A stretch of DNA of 64,000 nt. It comes from Cystobacter fuscus (GTDB taxonomy: Bacteria; Myxococcota; Myxococcia; Myxococcales; Myxococcaceae). The position numbers and the translations under genes were made by a program. Below, piece by piece: positions 17,010-25,788 of the stretch. The DNA lies in assembly GCF_002305875.1 (NCBI RefSeq), contig NZ_CP022098.1, positions 11,718,001 through 11,782,000 on the forward strand, in the 5' to 3' direction. The number at the start of each line of letters is the position of its first letter. The first letter of the stretch is position 1. The notes under the pieces are model-generated. The model was not told the DNA's origin. It did not search any database and worked only from the letters and a program-made list of their open reading frames with translations.

Positions 17010-19565
17010 ATGGCTCACCTGACCGAAGACAAGAACTTCCGGCTTCCCCTCTCCGTTCGCCCGCACCGGTACGCGGCGACCCTGACGCTCGACCTGGATG
17101 CCCGCGCGTTCACGGGCGTGCAGACGATCGAACTGGAGCTGGAGAAGCCCACGGACGAAATCATCCTGCACGCCATCGCGCTGAAGATTGGCGAGGTGCT
17201 GTTCCGCACACAGGATGGCCGCATCTGCGTGTGCAACGACGTGCGCGTGGTGCCGGAGAGCGAGACGGTGGTGCTGCGCTTCCCCGAGCAACTGCCCGCG
17301 GGAGCCGGAGCGCTGGACGTGGCGTGGACGGGCCGCTTCACCGAGGGCCTGCGGGGCCTGTACATGGCGGGCAAGGTGGCGGCCACGCAGTTCGAGGCGG
17401 CGGATGCGCGGCGGCTCTTCCCGTGCTTCGACGAGCCGGCCTTCAAGGCGCGCTGGGCGCTCACGGTGCAGGTGCCCACGGGGCTCACGGCGCTGAGCAA
17501 CGGCCGGCTCGAGCGCGAGGAGTCCGACGGCCACGTGCGCAAGCTGTACTTCCAGGAGACGGAGGTGCTCAGCTCGTACCTGGTGGCGCTCGTGGTGGGC
17601 CCGCTGGTGGGCACCATCGAGGAGACGGTGGAGGGGATTCCGGTGCGCACCTGGGCGCTGCCGGAGAAGGCGCACCTCACGCGCTTCGGCCAGGACGCGG
17701 CGCTCGCGGCCCTGCCCCGGCTCCAGGCGTACTTCGGCCTGCCCTACGCCTTCGGCAAGGTGGACCAGGTCGGCATCCCCGACTTCGAGGCCGGCGCCAT
17801 GGAGAACGCGGGCCTCATCACCTACCGGGAGATCGCCCTCCTGCTCGACCCGGCCACCGCGCCCCTGTCGGTGCAGAAGCGCGTGGCCGAGGTGGTGACG
17901 CACGAGCTGGCGCACCAGTGGTTCGGCAACTGGGTGACGATGGTGTGGTGGGACGACCTCTGGCTCAACGAGGCCTTCGCCACGTGGATGGCGTACAAGA
18001 TCGTCGACTCGTGGAAGCCCGAGTGGCGGGTGTGGCTGGACTTCGACGCGGGCAAGGCGGCGGCGCTGCACCTGGACGCGCTGCGCTCCACGCACCCCAT
18101 CCGCGGGGAGGTGCGCAACGCGCACGAGGCCGGTGAGAGCTTCGACCTCATCACCTACGAGAAGGGCGGCGCGGTGCTGCGGATGATCGAGGGCTTCCTC
18201 GGCGAGGACGCCTTCCGCGAGGGCATGCGCCAGTACATGCGCAAGCACGCGCGCTCCAACGCGGTGGCGGATGACCTGTGGCGGGCGCTCGCCAACGCCT
18301 CGTCGCAGCCGGTGCTGGAGCTGGCCAACGCGTGGATTGGACAGAACGGCTACCCGCTGGTGAGCGTGTCGCTGGAGGGCCGCACGGTGAAGCTGGCCCA
18401 GCAGCGCTACTACTCGGAGCCCGGGGTGAAGAGCAACGAGCACTGGCCGGTGCCCATGGTGCTGCGCTACGCGGACGCGGGCGGGGTGCGCGAGCAGCGG
18501 GTGCTGCTGCGCGAGTCCCACGCCGAGGTGAAGCTGGAGGGCACGGGCGAGGTGAAGTGGCTCGTCGCCAACGCGAGCTCCACGGGCTTCTACCGGGTGC
18601 AGTACGACGCGCGGGCGCTGGAGCGGCTGTCGGCGAGCGTGGACGCGCTGGAGCCCAGCGAGCGCATCTCGTTGCTCGCGGACCAGTGGGCGCTGGCGCG
18701 CAGCGGCCAGGCGACGCTGGCGGCGTTCCTGGACCTGGCGGGCCGCTTCGGCCACGAGGAGGACGACGCGGTGCTGGACGAGCTGGTGGGCCGGCTCGCG
18801 TACGTGGAGAACCGGCTGGTGGACGGCGAGGACCAGGAGCGCTTCCGCCGCTGGGTGGAGAAGCTGCTCGGCGCGGGGCTCGAGAAGCTCGGGTGGGAGC
18901 CGGCGCCGGGAGAGACGGACCAGGTGAAGCTGCGGCGCGCGGCGCTGGTGCGGGCCATTGGCGGCGTGGCGCGCAGCCGCAAGGCGCTCGCCGAGGCGCG
19001 GCCCCGGGTGGAGCGGGCGCTCAACGGGGACACGAGCGCGCTGGAGCCCAACCTGCTCGACGTGGCGGTGGGCATGGTGGCGCGCGAGGGCGACAAGGCA
19101 CTGTACGAGAAGCTGCTCGAGAAGATGCCGGTGGAGCCGGATCCGGCGACGCAGCGGCGCTACCTCATGGCCATCACCTCCTTCGAGGATCCGCAGTTGG
19201 CGGCCGCCGCGCAGCAGCTCTTCTTCGGCGAGAAGGTGAAGATGCAGGACGTGGCGAGCTTCCTCACGGGGCTGATGGCCAACCGCACGGGCCGCGACGC
19301 GTGGTGGGCGGAGAAGCAGAAGCGCTGGAAGGACGTGCTGGCGCGCACGGGCGCGGCGCCCATGCTGCTGCGGCGGGTGGTGGAGTCGCTGGGCGCGCTG
19401 CGCGAGCGCAAGCAGCTCGACGAGGTGCGCAAGCTGCTGACGGCGCACCCGGTGGAGGAGGCCAGGCAGGCCATGAGCCAGACGATCGAGAAGCTGGAGC
19501 AGGACGTGATGCTGCGCGAGCGCGCCCTGCCCGAGGTGCGCGCCTGGCTCCAGAAGCAGGCTTGA
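17010..19565 (+). CDS. M1 family metallo-aminopeptidase
   Basis: 851 residues. It carries the exopeptidase motif 'GAMENAGLITYRE' (residues ~260), the zinc motif 'HELAHQWFGNWVTM' (H-E-x-x-H, residues ~297) and the third ligand Glu in 'WLNEAFATWMAYK'. 'FPCFDEPAFKARWAL' is also conserved. The C-terminal half is the ERAP1-like helical domain, so this is the ERAP/PSA type rather than the E. coli PepN subgroup. No signal peptide; probably cytoplasmic peptide turnover. A strong intrinsic terminator follows at 19592. Confidence 0.95.
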   Translation: MAHLTEDKNFRLPLSVRPHRYAATLTLDLDARAFTGVQTIELELEKPTDEIILHAIALKIGEVLFRTQDGRICVCNDVRVVPESETVVLRFPEQLPAGAGALDVAWTGRFTEGLRGLYMAGKVAATQFEAADARRLFPCFDEPAFKARWALTVQVPTGLTALSNGRLEREESDGHVRKLYFQETEVLSSYLVALVVGPLVGTIEETVEGIPVRTWALPEKAHLTRFGQDAALAALPRLQAYFGLPYAFGKVDQVGIPDFEAGAMENAGLITYREIALLLDPATAPLSVQKRVAEVVTHELAHQWFGNWVTMVWWDDLWLNEAFATWMAYKIVDSWKPEWRVWLDFDAGKAAALHLDALRSTHPIRGEVRNAHEAGESFDLITYEKGGAVLRMIEGFLGEDAFREGMRQYMRKHARSNAVADDLWRALANASSQPVLELANAWIGQNGYPLVSVSLEGRTVKLAQQRYYSEPGVKSNEHWPVPMVLRYADAGGVREQRVLLRESHAEVKLEGTGEVKWLVANASSTGFYRVQYDARALERLSASVDALEPSERISLLADQWALARSGQATLAAFLDLAGRFGHEEDDAVLDELVGRLAYVENRLVDGEDQERFRRWVEKLLGAGLEKLGWEPAPGETDQVKLRRAALVRAIGGVARSRKALAEARPRVERALNGDTSALEPNLLDVAVGMVAREGDKALYEKLLEKMPVEPDPATQRRYLMAITSFEDPQLAAAAQQLFFGEKVKMQDVASFLTGLMANRTGRDAWWAEKQKRWKDVLARTGAAPMLLRRVVESLGALRERKQLDEVRKLLTAHPVEEARQAMSQTIEKLEQDVMLRERALPEVRAWLQKQA

Positions 19566-19591
19566 CGGGTTGTTTTCCCTGATGTTTCCCT

Positions 19592-19635
19592 GAGCGCCCC
19601 GTGAGGCCCCGGCTTCACGGGGCGCTCTTCTCTTT
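19592..19635 (+). terminator. Strong intrinsic terminator after the M1 aminopeptidase
   Basis: A perfect 13-bp stem (GAGCGCCCCGTGA at 19592-19604 and TCACGGGGCGCTC at 19615-19627), a 10-nt loop, then TTCTCTTT. It ends only 15 nt before the GTG of the downstream ATPase gene, so that gene either uses a promoter inside this segment or depends on read-through. Confidence 0.88.
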
Positions 19636-19650
19636 CGTGCGGAACGGTCC

Positions 19651-20736
19651 GTGAACACAGAATCCACATCGACGCAGCCTGGCGGGAGTGCCTATCCGCT
19701 GCCGTCCCTGCATATCCAAGGCTTCAGGGCCTTCAAGGACCTGCGGCTGGACAACCTCGGCCGCGTCAACCTGATCGTCGGCAAGAACAACGTGGGCAAG
19801 AGCACGCTCCTGGAGGCCATCGCGTTGTACGCCTCGGGACCAGAGGTGATCCGCGAACTCCGCAACCTGCTCAAAGCACGTCAGGAATTTCGAAGACCAC
19901 TCCTCAAGGACGAACGCGACCCTTCCGTGGACATCTACCGCGCATTTCACACGAACACGTCCACAGGGTTCGACTTCGAACCGACTCTTCGCATCGCTCC
20001 GTCAGGATCTGGAGAGAAATCACTCCAGATCAAACTCCAAAGAAAATCCGGGCCATTTGCCAGACATGCCGAGCCCGACATATCAGCTCAATATGGGGCT
20101 GAAAAGAAAGGCAATCCCGTCTCTGAGCCCGGTCTCGACAAGAACCAGACTCCAGCAGCGGAAAGATTGTTCACGTGCCACTCCATACCTGCCCGTGGAT
20201 TGGAAGGAAGACAGTTGGATTGGCTATGGGACAACATCGTCCTCACTGATCAAGAGCAAGACGTCCTGCGCTCGCTCCAGATCATCGCGCCCGGGATTGA
20301 ACGCATCTCTCTTGCTGAAGGAACCAGGATATCGACTCAAGGCCGCATCCCTTTGATCCGCCAAAAAGGCAGCCACGACCCAGAACCCTTGCGAAGCATG
20401 GGCGACGGAATGAACCGCGTGTTCGAACTGGCGCTCGGGCTCGCCAACTCGAAAGACGGGCTCTTCCTCGTGGACGAACTGGAAAACGGCGTGCACTACA
20501 GCGCCCAGGAACAACTCTGGCGGCTCATCTTCGAGACCGCCAGCCAGCTCAACGTCCAGGTCTTCGCCACCACCCACAGCTGGGACTGCATCGAGGCCTT
20601 CCAGCGCGCCGCGAGCGCCCACCCATCGAACGGTGCGCTCATCAGCCTCGCGCGCCAGGAAGACGGGGTGAAAGGCACCGTCTTCAACGAGCGGGATCTC
20701 GAGATCATCACCCGCGAATCCATCGAGGTTCGCTGA
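19651..20736 (+). CDS. OLD-like AAA ATPase of a two-gene ATPase/TOPRIM module
   Basis: 361 residues from GTG 19651 (weak GGAAC 5 nt upstream). It is an SMC/RecF-type ABC ATPase: 'LHIQGFRAFKDLRLDNLGRV' leads to Walker A 'GKNNVGKSTLLEAIAL' (residues ~44-59); the Walker B 'GLFLVDELENGVHY' lies near residue 275, and the H-switch 'VQVFATTHSWDCIEAFQ' near 308. The insert between them is short. Class-1 OLD proteins fuse such an ATPase to a TOPRIM nuclease; here the TOPRIM is a separate protein encoded immediately downstream with a 1-nt overlap, as in Gabija- or PARIS-like defence systems. Third-position G/C bias is weaker around 19980-20350, suggesting horizontal origin. Confidence 0.88.
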   Translation: MNTESTSTQPGGSAYPLPSLHIQGFRAFKDLRLDNLGRVNLIVGKNNVGKSTLLEAIALYASGPEVIRELRNLLKARQEFRRPLLKDERDPSVDIYRAFHTNTSTGFDFEPTLRIAPSGSGEKSLQIKLQRKSGPFARHAEPDISAQYGAEKKGNPVSEPGLDKNQTPAAERLFTCHSIPARGLEGRQLDWLWDNIVLTDQEQDVLRSLQIIAPGIERISLAEGTRISTQGRIPLIRQKGSHDPEPLRSMGDGMNRVFELALGLANSKDGLFLVDELENGVHYSAQEQLWRLIFETASQLNVQVFATTHSWDCIEAFQRAASAHPSNGALISLARQEDGVKGTVFNERDLEIITRESIEVR

Positions 20737-21371
20737 TGCCTCCGCCCCGAGAGCATGTCCTGTTGGTCGAGGGCAAGGACGACCGCGAGGTCGTCTACCA
20801 GTTGTGCAACCACCACCAACTGGACAACCAGAACCTGTTCACGGTGGAAGCGAAGGATGGATACGAGCGGCTCCGGGACGATTTGAGTGTCCGTCTCCGG
20901 GTCCCGGCGCTGCGCACCATCGGGACCATCATCGACGCCGACACGAACCTCGCGGACCGGTGGCACTCGGTGTGCGACGTGCTGGCGAGAAGCGGCTACA
21001 CGGAGCTTCCCGCCGCTCCAGCGGAAGACGGAACGATCCTCGCGGCCCAGGGTCGCCTGCCCCGCTTCGGCATCTGGGTCATGCCCGACAACCGGCTGTC
21101 CGGAATGTTGGAGGACTTCATCCAACACCTCGTTCATCAAGGTGACCCCCTGATCCCCCGAGCGCAGACGTCCGTCGACGGGATTCCGCCCGCCGAGCGC
21201 CGGTTCCAGGACGTCCATCGCTCCAAAGCGCTCATCCACACGTGGCTGGCCTGGCAGCAGGAACCCGGGACACCCCTCGGGCTGGCGGTGACCAGGCGCT
21301 ACCTGGACGCCAACCACTCACTGGCCCAGCGCTTCCTCACGTGGCTGCGGAACCTGTTCTCCACCCCCTGA
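20736..21371 (+). CDS. TOPRIM-fold protein (DUF3226-like), partner of ATPase
   Basis: 211 residues; its ATG overlaps the TGA of the ATPase gene (TGATG). The N-terminus 'HVLLVEGKDDREVVYQL' holds the TOPRIM catalytic Glu (residue 12), and 'TIGTIIDADTNLADRW' holds the D-x-D metal pair (residues ~67-69). 'WVMPDNRLSGMLEDFI' is a typical DUF3226/DUF4435 feature. TOPRIM proteins of this sort are nucleases or tRNA/DNA-directed effectors controlled by an OLD-like ATPase; the actual target here is unknown. The strict coupling suggests fixed stoichiometry. Confidence 0.85.
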   Translation: MPPPREHVLLVEGKDDREVVYQLCNHHQLDNQNLFTVEAKDGYERLRDDLSVRLRVPALRTIGTIIDADTNLADRWHSVCDVLARSGYTELPAAPAEDGTILAAQGRLPRFGIWVMPDNRLSGMLEDFIQHLVHQGDPLIPRAQTSVDGIPPAERRFQDVHRSKALIHTWLAWQQEPGTPLGLAVTRRYLDANHSLAQRFLTWLRNLFSTP

Positions 21372-21381
21372 GACGAACCAC

Positions 21382-22512
21382 TCAGCCCTGGAAGTCCAGG
21401 TCCGAGGCCGACTCCTTGGCCTCCGGGGCACGCCTCGGAATCAGGTGGCGCGCGACGACGATGACGAGCGTCAACACGCCCGGCAGGAAGACCCACGGAC
21501 CCGGGCTGTGGGAGTTCTTCATCACGAAGAACCACAGCATGAGCCACACGGTCATGAGGGTGAGGAAGAGCGGGTGCATGCCCCCGAGCCCCCGGTGTTT
21601 CACCGCCGTGCACGCGAGGAACAGCAGCGTGAACTGGGTGAGCGCCGCCAGCGGCAACTCGCCTCCCCGCATGCCCGACCACCACGTGCTCCCCCGCGTC
21701 CACGGCAGCAGGAGCGAGACGCTGCACAGCACCACGCCCGCCAACACCCACGGGTGCGACGCGGACCCCGACTCCCCCTCGGGCAAGCCATCCCCGGGCG
21801 GGACGAAGTACCTCCGGCCCTGGTCGTAGCCGAGCAGCCCCCCGGCGAGCATCCACACCCACGAGATGGGCCCGTAGCCCAGCATCAACACGGCATACGT
21901 GCAGACGAGCAGCGCGAACGTCTGGCCGATCACCGGATGCTCCGTCTCCCGGGGCAGGTTCGCGAGCGCTGGAGGCAGGGGTGGCACGGGCCGGCCCTGG
22001 TACTCGGGCGCCTCGTGCACCTGGCGCCACTCGTTCACCGCCGCGAGCGCTCCCCACAGGAGCACCACCCCCGAGCCCATCGGCCCGATGCCCGGAATGG
22101 GAGGCGCCACCGAGAGCACCACCCCCGACCCCACGAGCCCCACGCCCACCAACGTCAGCGAGCCGCCCGGCAGGTGTGCCCGGAAGCGGGGATCATCCAA
22201 CAGCCCCTGGAACGTGCCGCCCACCTGCGTCACGGCGACGAACAGCGCGCCCGCGGCCTGGGACAGCCGGTCCCCCCAGGAGTCCGCGGGAGCGGGCCGG
22301 GCCCCCTCCTCATAATCCGCTGCGGAGCCGTCCGGATTGTCGTCCTCGGTGTCGGTGACGGCGGTCGCCTCGTCCTCGGCGGCGTACCGCGACTGGGAGA
22401 CCTCGGTCCGCTCGTCGTCCTCGTCCGCCTGGACGCGCAGGGGCTCACCGCACTCGGCACAGTAGTCCAACGACTCATCGTCAATGACGTGACCGCATTT
22501 CGAGCAACGCAT
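21382..22512 (-). CDS. Zinc-ribbon membrane protein, hypothetical
   Basis: About 376 residues. The N-terminus 'MRCSKCGHVIDDESLDYCAE' followed by 'CGEPL' is a zinc ribbon with Cys at 3, 6, 18 and 21. An acidic low-complexity linker (residues ~30-75) and then about eight hydrophobic segments follow. No enzymatic motif seen. It lies 73 nt downstream of the DUF2804 gene on the same strand and ends 10 nt from the convergent TOPRIM gene. Function unknown. Confidence 0.8.
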   Translation of the reverse strand: MRCSKCGHVIDDESLDYCAECGEPLRVQADEDDERTEVSQSRYAAEDEATAVTDTEDDNPDGSAADYEEGARPAPADSWGDRLSQAAGALFVAVTQVGGTFQGLLDDPRFRAHLPGGSLTLVGVGLVGSGVVLSVAPPIPGIGPMGSGVVLLWGALAAVNEWRQVHEAPEYQGRPVPPLPPALANLPRETEHPVIGQTFALLVCTYAVLMLGYGPISWVWMLAGGLLGYDQGRRYFVPPGDGLPEGESGSASHPWVLAGVVLCSVSLLLPWTRGSTWWSGMRGGELPLAALTQFTLLFLACTAVKHRGLGGMHPLFLTLMTVWLMLWFFVMKNSHSPGPWVFLPGVLTLVIVVARHLIPRRAPEAKESASDLDFQG

Positions 22513-22585
22513 GAAGCCCCCGAGCGCGGCCCGAGCATAGGCCAGTCCCATGCCCACCGCAGCCACCCGCCCCCGCCGGGGCTGT

Positions 22586-23653
22586 TCACCAGAGCATGTC
22601 CTGGTCCTCGGTGACGCCGGGCACCGCGGACAGCACATGCGTGTGGCCGTCCACGCGCACCGTGCCCTCGAAGAGCCCCAGGGGCTGGGCGAAGTGGCTC
22701 ACCACCACCTTGAAGTCATGGTCCTCGCGGTGGACGTGCAGGGGTTGGAAGCTCAGGTCCACCACCCCGTCGTCCGTGCGCAACCGCCAGGGCTTCATCA
22801 ACTCCTGACGGTCGTACTCGAAGCTCGCGCGGCCCAGGGGGATGAGCCGGTTGCCGAGCCACAAGGCGTTCTCGTTGGTGTGGGAGCTCACGTTGAAGCC
22901 CTCGACGAGGTTGAGGCCCACGGGCGTGCCATCCGCGAGCCGTCCCGCCAGGAAGGCCCAGCGCCACGCGGTATGCCGCGCGAGATAGCCCTGGGTGTAG
23001 TCCGTGCCCCCCACGCCCCCGTCGAGCTGGAAGCGCTTGCCCCCCGCCTCGAGCGTGCCGAAGGCCAGCATCCCGCCTCGCTTCTGGGTGACGTTGACGA
23101 AGCCGTCCCCCTCCACGGGAGCGATGACCGACATCGCCGGGGCGCCCCCGGCCACCAACAGGCTCCCATCCCACTGGAAGGTCTGGAGGCTGCCGGTGCG
23201 CAAGCGGCTCACGTCCACGCGCAGCCGGTAGCGCTCGTCCTCCGCGCCGCGCTGCGCCGTCATCCGTCCACCCAGCGTGCGGAACGACACGGACAGCCCC
23301 GCCCCGGGCCGATTGCCCACCTCGGCCAGCGGACCCGGTGCTCCCAGGAAGCTCACGTCGCAGAGCACCCGCCGCTCCTTCAAGTCCAACGCCACCGCGA
23401 AGGCATTGGCCGAGTAGCCCACGTCCACCACCGCGAAGAGCGCCAGCACCTCGCGCGTGGCCGCCAGGGTGTAGTGCCAGCGCTTGCGCTTGAGCAGGCG
23501 ATCCTTCGCCGCCGACGGGGCCCACCGGCCAGTGAGCTTCTGCAAGTCCACCTCGGGCAGTTCACCCTGGTAGGTGCCGAATCGGGGCTCGCCCGACGCC
23601 GTGGCCACGGAGGCCGGCGCCAACATCAGCGTGAGTTCTCTCTCCGGGGTCAT
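22586..23653 (-). CDS. DUF2804 family protein
   Basis: About 355 residues from ATG 23653. 'RFGTYQGELPEVDLQKL', 'RLLKRKRWHYTLAATREVLA', 'DVGYSANAFAVALDLKERRV', 'FQLDGGVGGTDYTQGYLARH' and 'WRWAFLAGRLADGTPVGLNL' match the DUF2804 pattern, a beta-rich family of unknown function related in fold to lipid-binding or hydroxyneurosporene-synthase-like proteins. No signal peptide. Possibly transcribed with the downstream zinc-ribbon membrane protein gene. Confidence 0.85.
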   Translation of the reverse strand: MTPERELTLMLAPASVATASGEPRFGTYQGELPEVDLQKLTGRWAPSAAKDRLLKRKRWHYTLAATREVLALFAVVDVGYSANAFAVALDLKERRVLCDVSFLGAPGPLAEVGNRPGAGLSVSFRTLGGRMTAQRGAEDERYRLRVDVSRLRTGSLQTFQWDGSLLVAGGAPAMSVIAPVEGDGFVNVTQKRGGMLAFGTLEAGGKRFQLDGGVGGTDYTQGYLARHTAWRWAFLAGRLADGTPVGLNLVEGFNVSSHTNENALWLGNRLIPLGRASFEYDRQELMKPWRLRTDDGVVDLSFQPLHVHREDHDFKVVVSHFAQPLGLFEGTVRVDGHTHVLSAVPGVTEDQDMLW

Positions 23654-23964
23654 ATCGGCTCCAAGTCGGCTCCAAAGTGGGTCAGTACCCGCCCACCGTC
23701 TGTTGTCCGTGGGTACGGCCGGAGCGTCGCGCACGGAAGATCCGACCCCAGTGTGAACAAGTGGTTGAAGCCCACTCCTGCTGGCCAGGGGAAGTGATTG
23801 TACCTGAATGAACGGCAAGCGGCTGCCCGCTCTCCTGCCGTGGGGGCACGAGGCCGCGATGACGCGGCGCACCTTCCTTGCTGACTTTTCCAGTAGATGT
23901 GTCAGACGCTGTTCGTAAGGTAGTGCGCGTGGGGAACAACGGCGGGTACGGGGAGAGAGGGGCC
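23654..23964. other. Intergenic region between DUF2804 and SIR2-GAF genes
   Basis: About 310 nt separating divergent genes. It includes, at about 23748-23797 on the + strand, a short open stretch reading 'SVNKWLKPTPAGQGK', a peptide that resembles the scattered 'LKPTP' intergenic element tails I remember from other genomes. The region near the SIR2 gene carries a long purine run just before ATG 23965. No convincing sigma-70 or sigma-54 promoter was identified. Confidence 0.35.
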
Positions 23965-25506
23965 ATGAGCATGAGCAGGCTGTCGGCGGGTGATTTCGTT
24001 GCCAACCTCCAGCGGAGTTTCCAGGAGGGCTCCTTGGAGTTCCTCGTGGGCGCGGGCGCATCCATCGCGTCGGGCCTGCCGTCCTGGAACGAGCTGAACC
24101 GCCGGCTGTTGAGTTCCTTCCTGGCCCAGGAGCACAGCGACCTCGAGTTCCAATCGGGCGACCTCGATGTAGCCGCCCGGATCTTCGTGGACAACTTCGG
24201 CCGGGAAGCCGTGGTGGACGTCGTGCGCGACAAGCTGCCCGCGGAGCGCTACCTCGACATGCTCCGCGACGCGCTGTACCGGGGCGTCCCCAAGGACGTG
24301 AGCAGCATCCACCTGGAACTGGCCGCCATCCTGGCCGCATCGATGGACACGCCCCGGAGGCGACTGCACGGCCTCTACACCTTCAACTTCGATGATCTGC
24401 TGGAGCGCGCGGCGGAGCGCCTGCTGGGAAAGGCGCCCGAGGTCATCGTGACCGGGGAGCGGCCCGCGGAGCCACACGTCGTGCACCTTCACGGCTACCT
24501 GCCACCGACTCCGGGGAAGACACCGTCGGGCACGGTGGTCCTCTCGGAGAAGGACTACCACGAGGCGCGGGGCGACTGGGCGAGCCGCAAGCTCGACGAT
24601 CTCTTCACGGAAGAGAAGAAGACCGTGTTGATGGTGGGTTTGAGCCTGGCCGACCCCCGGCTGCGTGGGTTGTTGCTGGAGCGCGTGAAGAGGGCTCAAC
24701 GCCACCAGTCCGTGGCCCGCGTCTACGCGCTGCTGTCGAACAATCCGCCCTCGCCCGGTGCGGAACTCATGGATCGGCTGGCGCGCAACTTCGTGCGGCG
24801 GCACCAGGAAGACTTCTGGGCGTCCTGGCGAATGCACGTGCTCGACGTCGAGAGCCACGACCTGGTGCCCTTCTACCTGCGGCAGATCCGGCTGGGTTCC
24901 AACGGAGGGACCTGGGCGGAGAAGGGGGAAGCGTTCCTGCGAGCCACTTCTCCGGTGTTCAAGGATCTCTACCGCGAGGAGGTCCAACGCAGTGCCATCA
25001 ACGTGCTCAAGGGAATGCACTCCTTCTTGAAGCGGCGGTTCGCGGTCCTGCAGGAGGAGGAACTCCACATTGGGGGCTTCATCCCGGCGGCGGGTGCGCT
25101 CATCCAGCTGGGTTTCCGTTATCGCGGTGGAGACGGCACGGGAGACATCATCAACGAACCCTATGCGCGAACGCGGCAACTGAGCGTCGCCTCGATGGAG
25201 AAAGCGCAAGGAGCCTCCGGTTTCACTTTTCTCCGCGGAGTAACGCTCGAAGCGTCCCGGGACCCGCGGCTGCATGCCAACTTCACGGCACCCATGCTGG
25301 AGTCATGGACTCACGATCAAATCTTCTCCTCCATGGTCTGTGTGCCCATCTATGACTCGGCCAACTGGATCCCCATCGGGGTCATCTACCTCACATCGAA
25401 TCGACTCAAACCCTTTTGGGCAGGACTCGACACCGAGGACTACGAGCAACTGGAGACATTGCTCCGCAACACCTTCACCGAGGTCTTGAAATATGCCCCC
25501 ATCTAG
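23965..25506 (+). CDS. SIR2-like protein with C-terminal GAF-like domain
   Basis: 513 residues from ATG 23965 (GGGGAGAGAGGGG upstream). The N-terminal ~290 residues are a SIR2-like domain: 'LEFLVGAGASIASGLPSW' (NAD-binding G-A-G-x-S, residues ~29-33), 'LYTFNFDDLLERA' (catalytic Asn ~141) and 'VVHLHGYLP' (catalytic His ~174-176). Such SIR2_2-type domains in ThsA, DSR and short-Ago systems are NAD-hydrolysing effectors of abortive infection. Residues ~345-510 look GAF-like: 'RGVTLEASRDPRLHANFTA', 'FSSMVCVPIYDSANWIPIGV', 'IYLTSNRLKPFW', then 'EQLETLLRNTFTEVL'. This suggests a ligand- or stress-sensing NADase. Followed by a small gene and a coupled MBL gene. Confidence 0.82.
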   Translation: MSMSRLSAGDFVANLQRSFQEGSLEFLVGAGASIASGLPSWNELNRRLLSSFLAQEHSDLEFQSGDLDVAARIFVDNFGREAVVDVVRDKLPAERYLDMLRDALYRGVPKDVSSIHLELAAILAASMDTPRRRLHGLYTFNFDDLLERAAERLLGKAPEVIVTGERPAEPHVVHLHGYLPPTPGKTPSGTVVLSEKDYHEARGDWASRKLDDLFTEEKKTVLMVGLSLADPRLRGLLLERVKRAQRHQSVARVYALLSNNPPSPGAELMDRLARNFVRRHQEDFWASWRMHVLDVESHDLVPFYLRQIRLGSNGGTWAEKGEAFLRATSPVFKDLYREEVQRSAINVLKGMHSFLKRRFAVLQEEELHIGGFIPAAGALIQLGFRYRGGDGTGDIINEPYARTRQLSVASMEKAQGASGFTFLRGVTLEASRDPRLHANFTAPMLESWTHDQIFSSMVCVPIYDSANWIPIGVIYLTSNRLKPFWAGLDTEDYEQLETLLRNTFTEVLKYAPI

Positions 25507-25587
25507 AGGGAGTCCTTCGCTCTGAGGGAGGAGGTGGACGATGGACAGGCCCATGCGAAGATGCACCCAGGTGATGGAGAGGTGGCC

Positions 25588-25788
25588 ATGAAGAAGGTCC
25601 AACGGGTCGAAGTGGATGGGTTCACGGTGGTGACGGTGGGCGACTCCTCGCTGCACGGACGAGCGAAGGCCCGAGCCCAGGTCAAGGCGATTGCCCAGAA
25701 GGCCCGCGAAGAGGAGAGGTTGAGTCGACAGGCGAGGCAGTCGTCGACCCAGGAAACATTGACCCCGCCTGGAGCCCAGAAGGAGTGA
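25588..25788 (+). CDS. Small basic protein downstream of SIR2-GAF
   Basis: 66 residues from ATG 25588, preferred because GGAGAGG lies 5 nt upstream (an ATG at 25561 is possible). 'MKKVQRVEVDGFTVVTVGD' forms a short beta-type start, then a charged helix ('HGRAKARAQVKAIAQKAREE'). The gene starts 81 nt after the SIR2 stop, and its own stop overlaps the start of the MBL gene. No family recognised. It could be a regulator or antitoxin of the SIR2 protein, but only position supports this. Confidence 0.55.
   Translation: MKKVQRVEVDGFTVVTVGDSSLHGRAKARAQVKAIAQKAREEERLSRQARQSSTQETLTPPGAQKE

Noticed and set aside
16929-19667. Very long open frame (about 900 codons) on the minus strand opposite the M1 aminopeptidase
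   Set aside because: It mirrors codon bias of the real gene, is Leu/His/Arg-rich and carries no domain. High GC makes such antisense frames common here.
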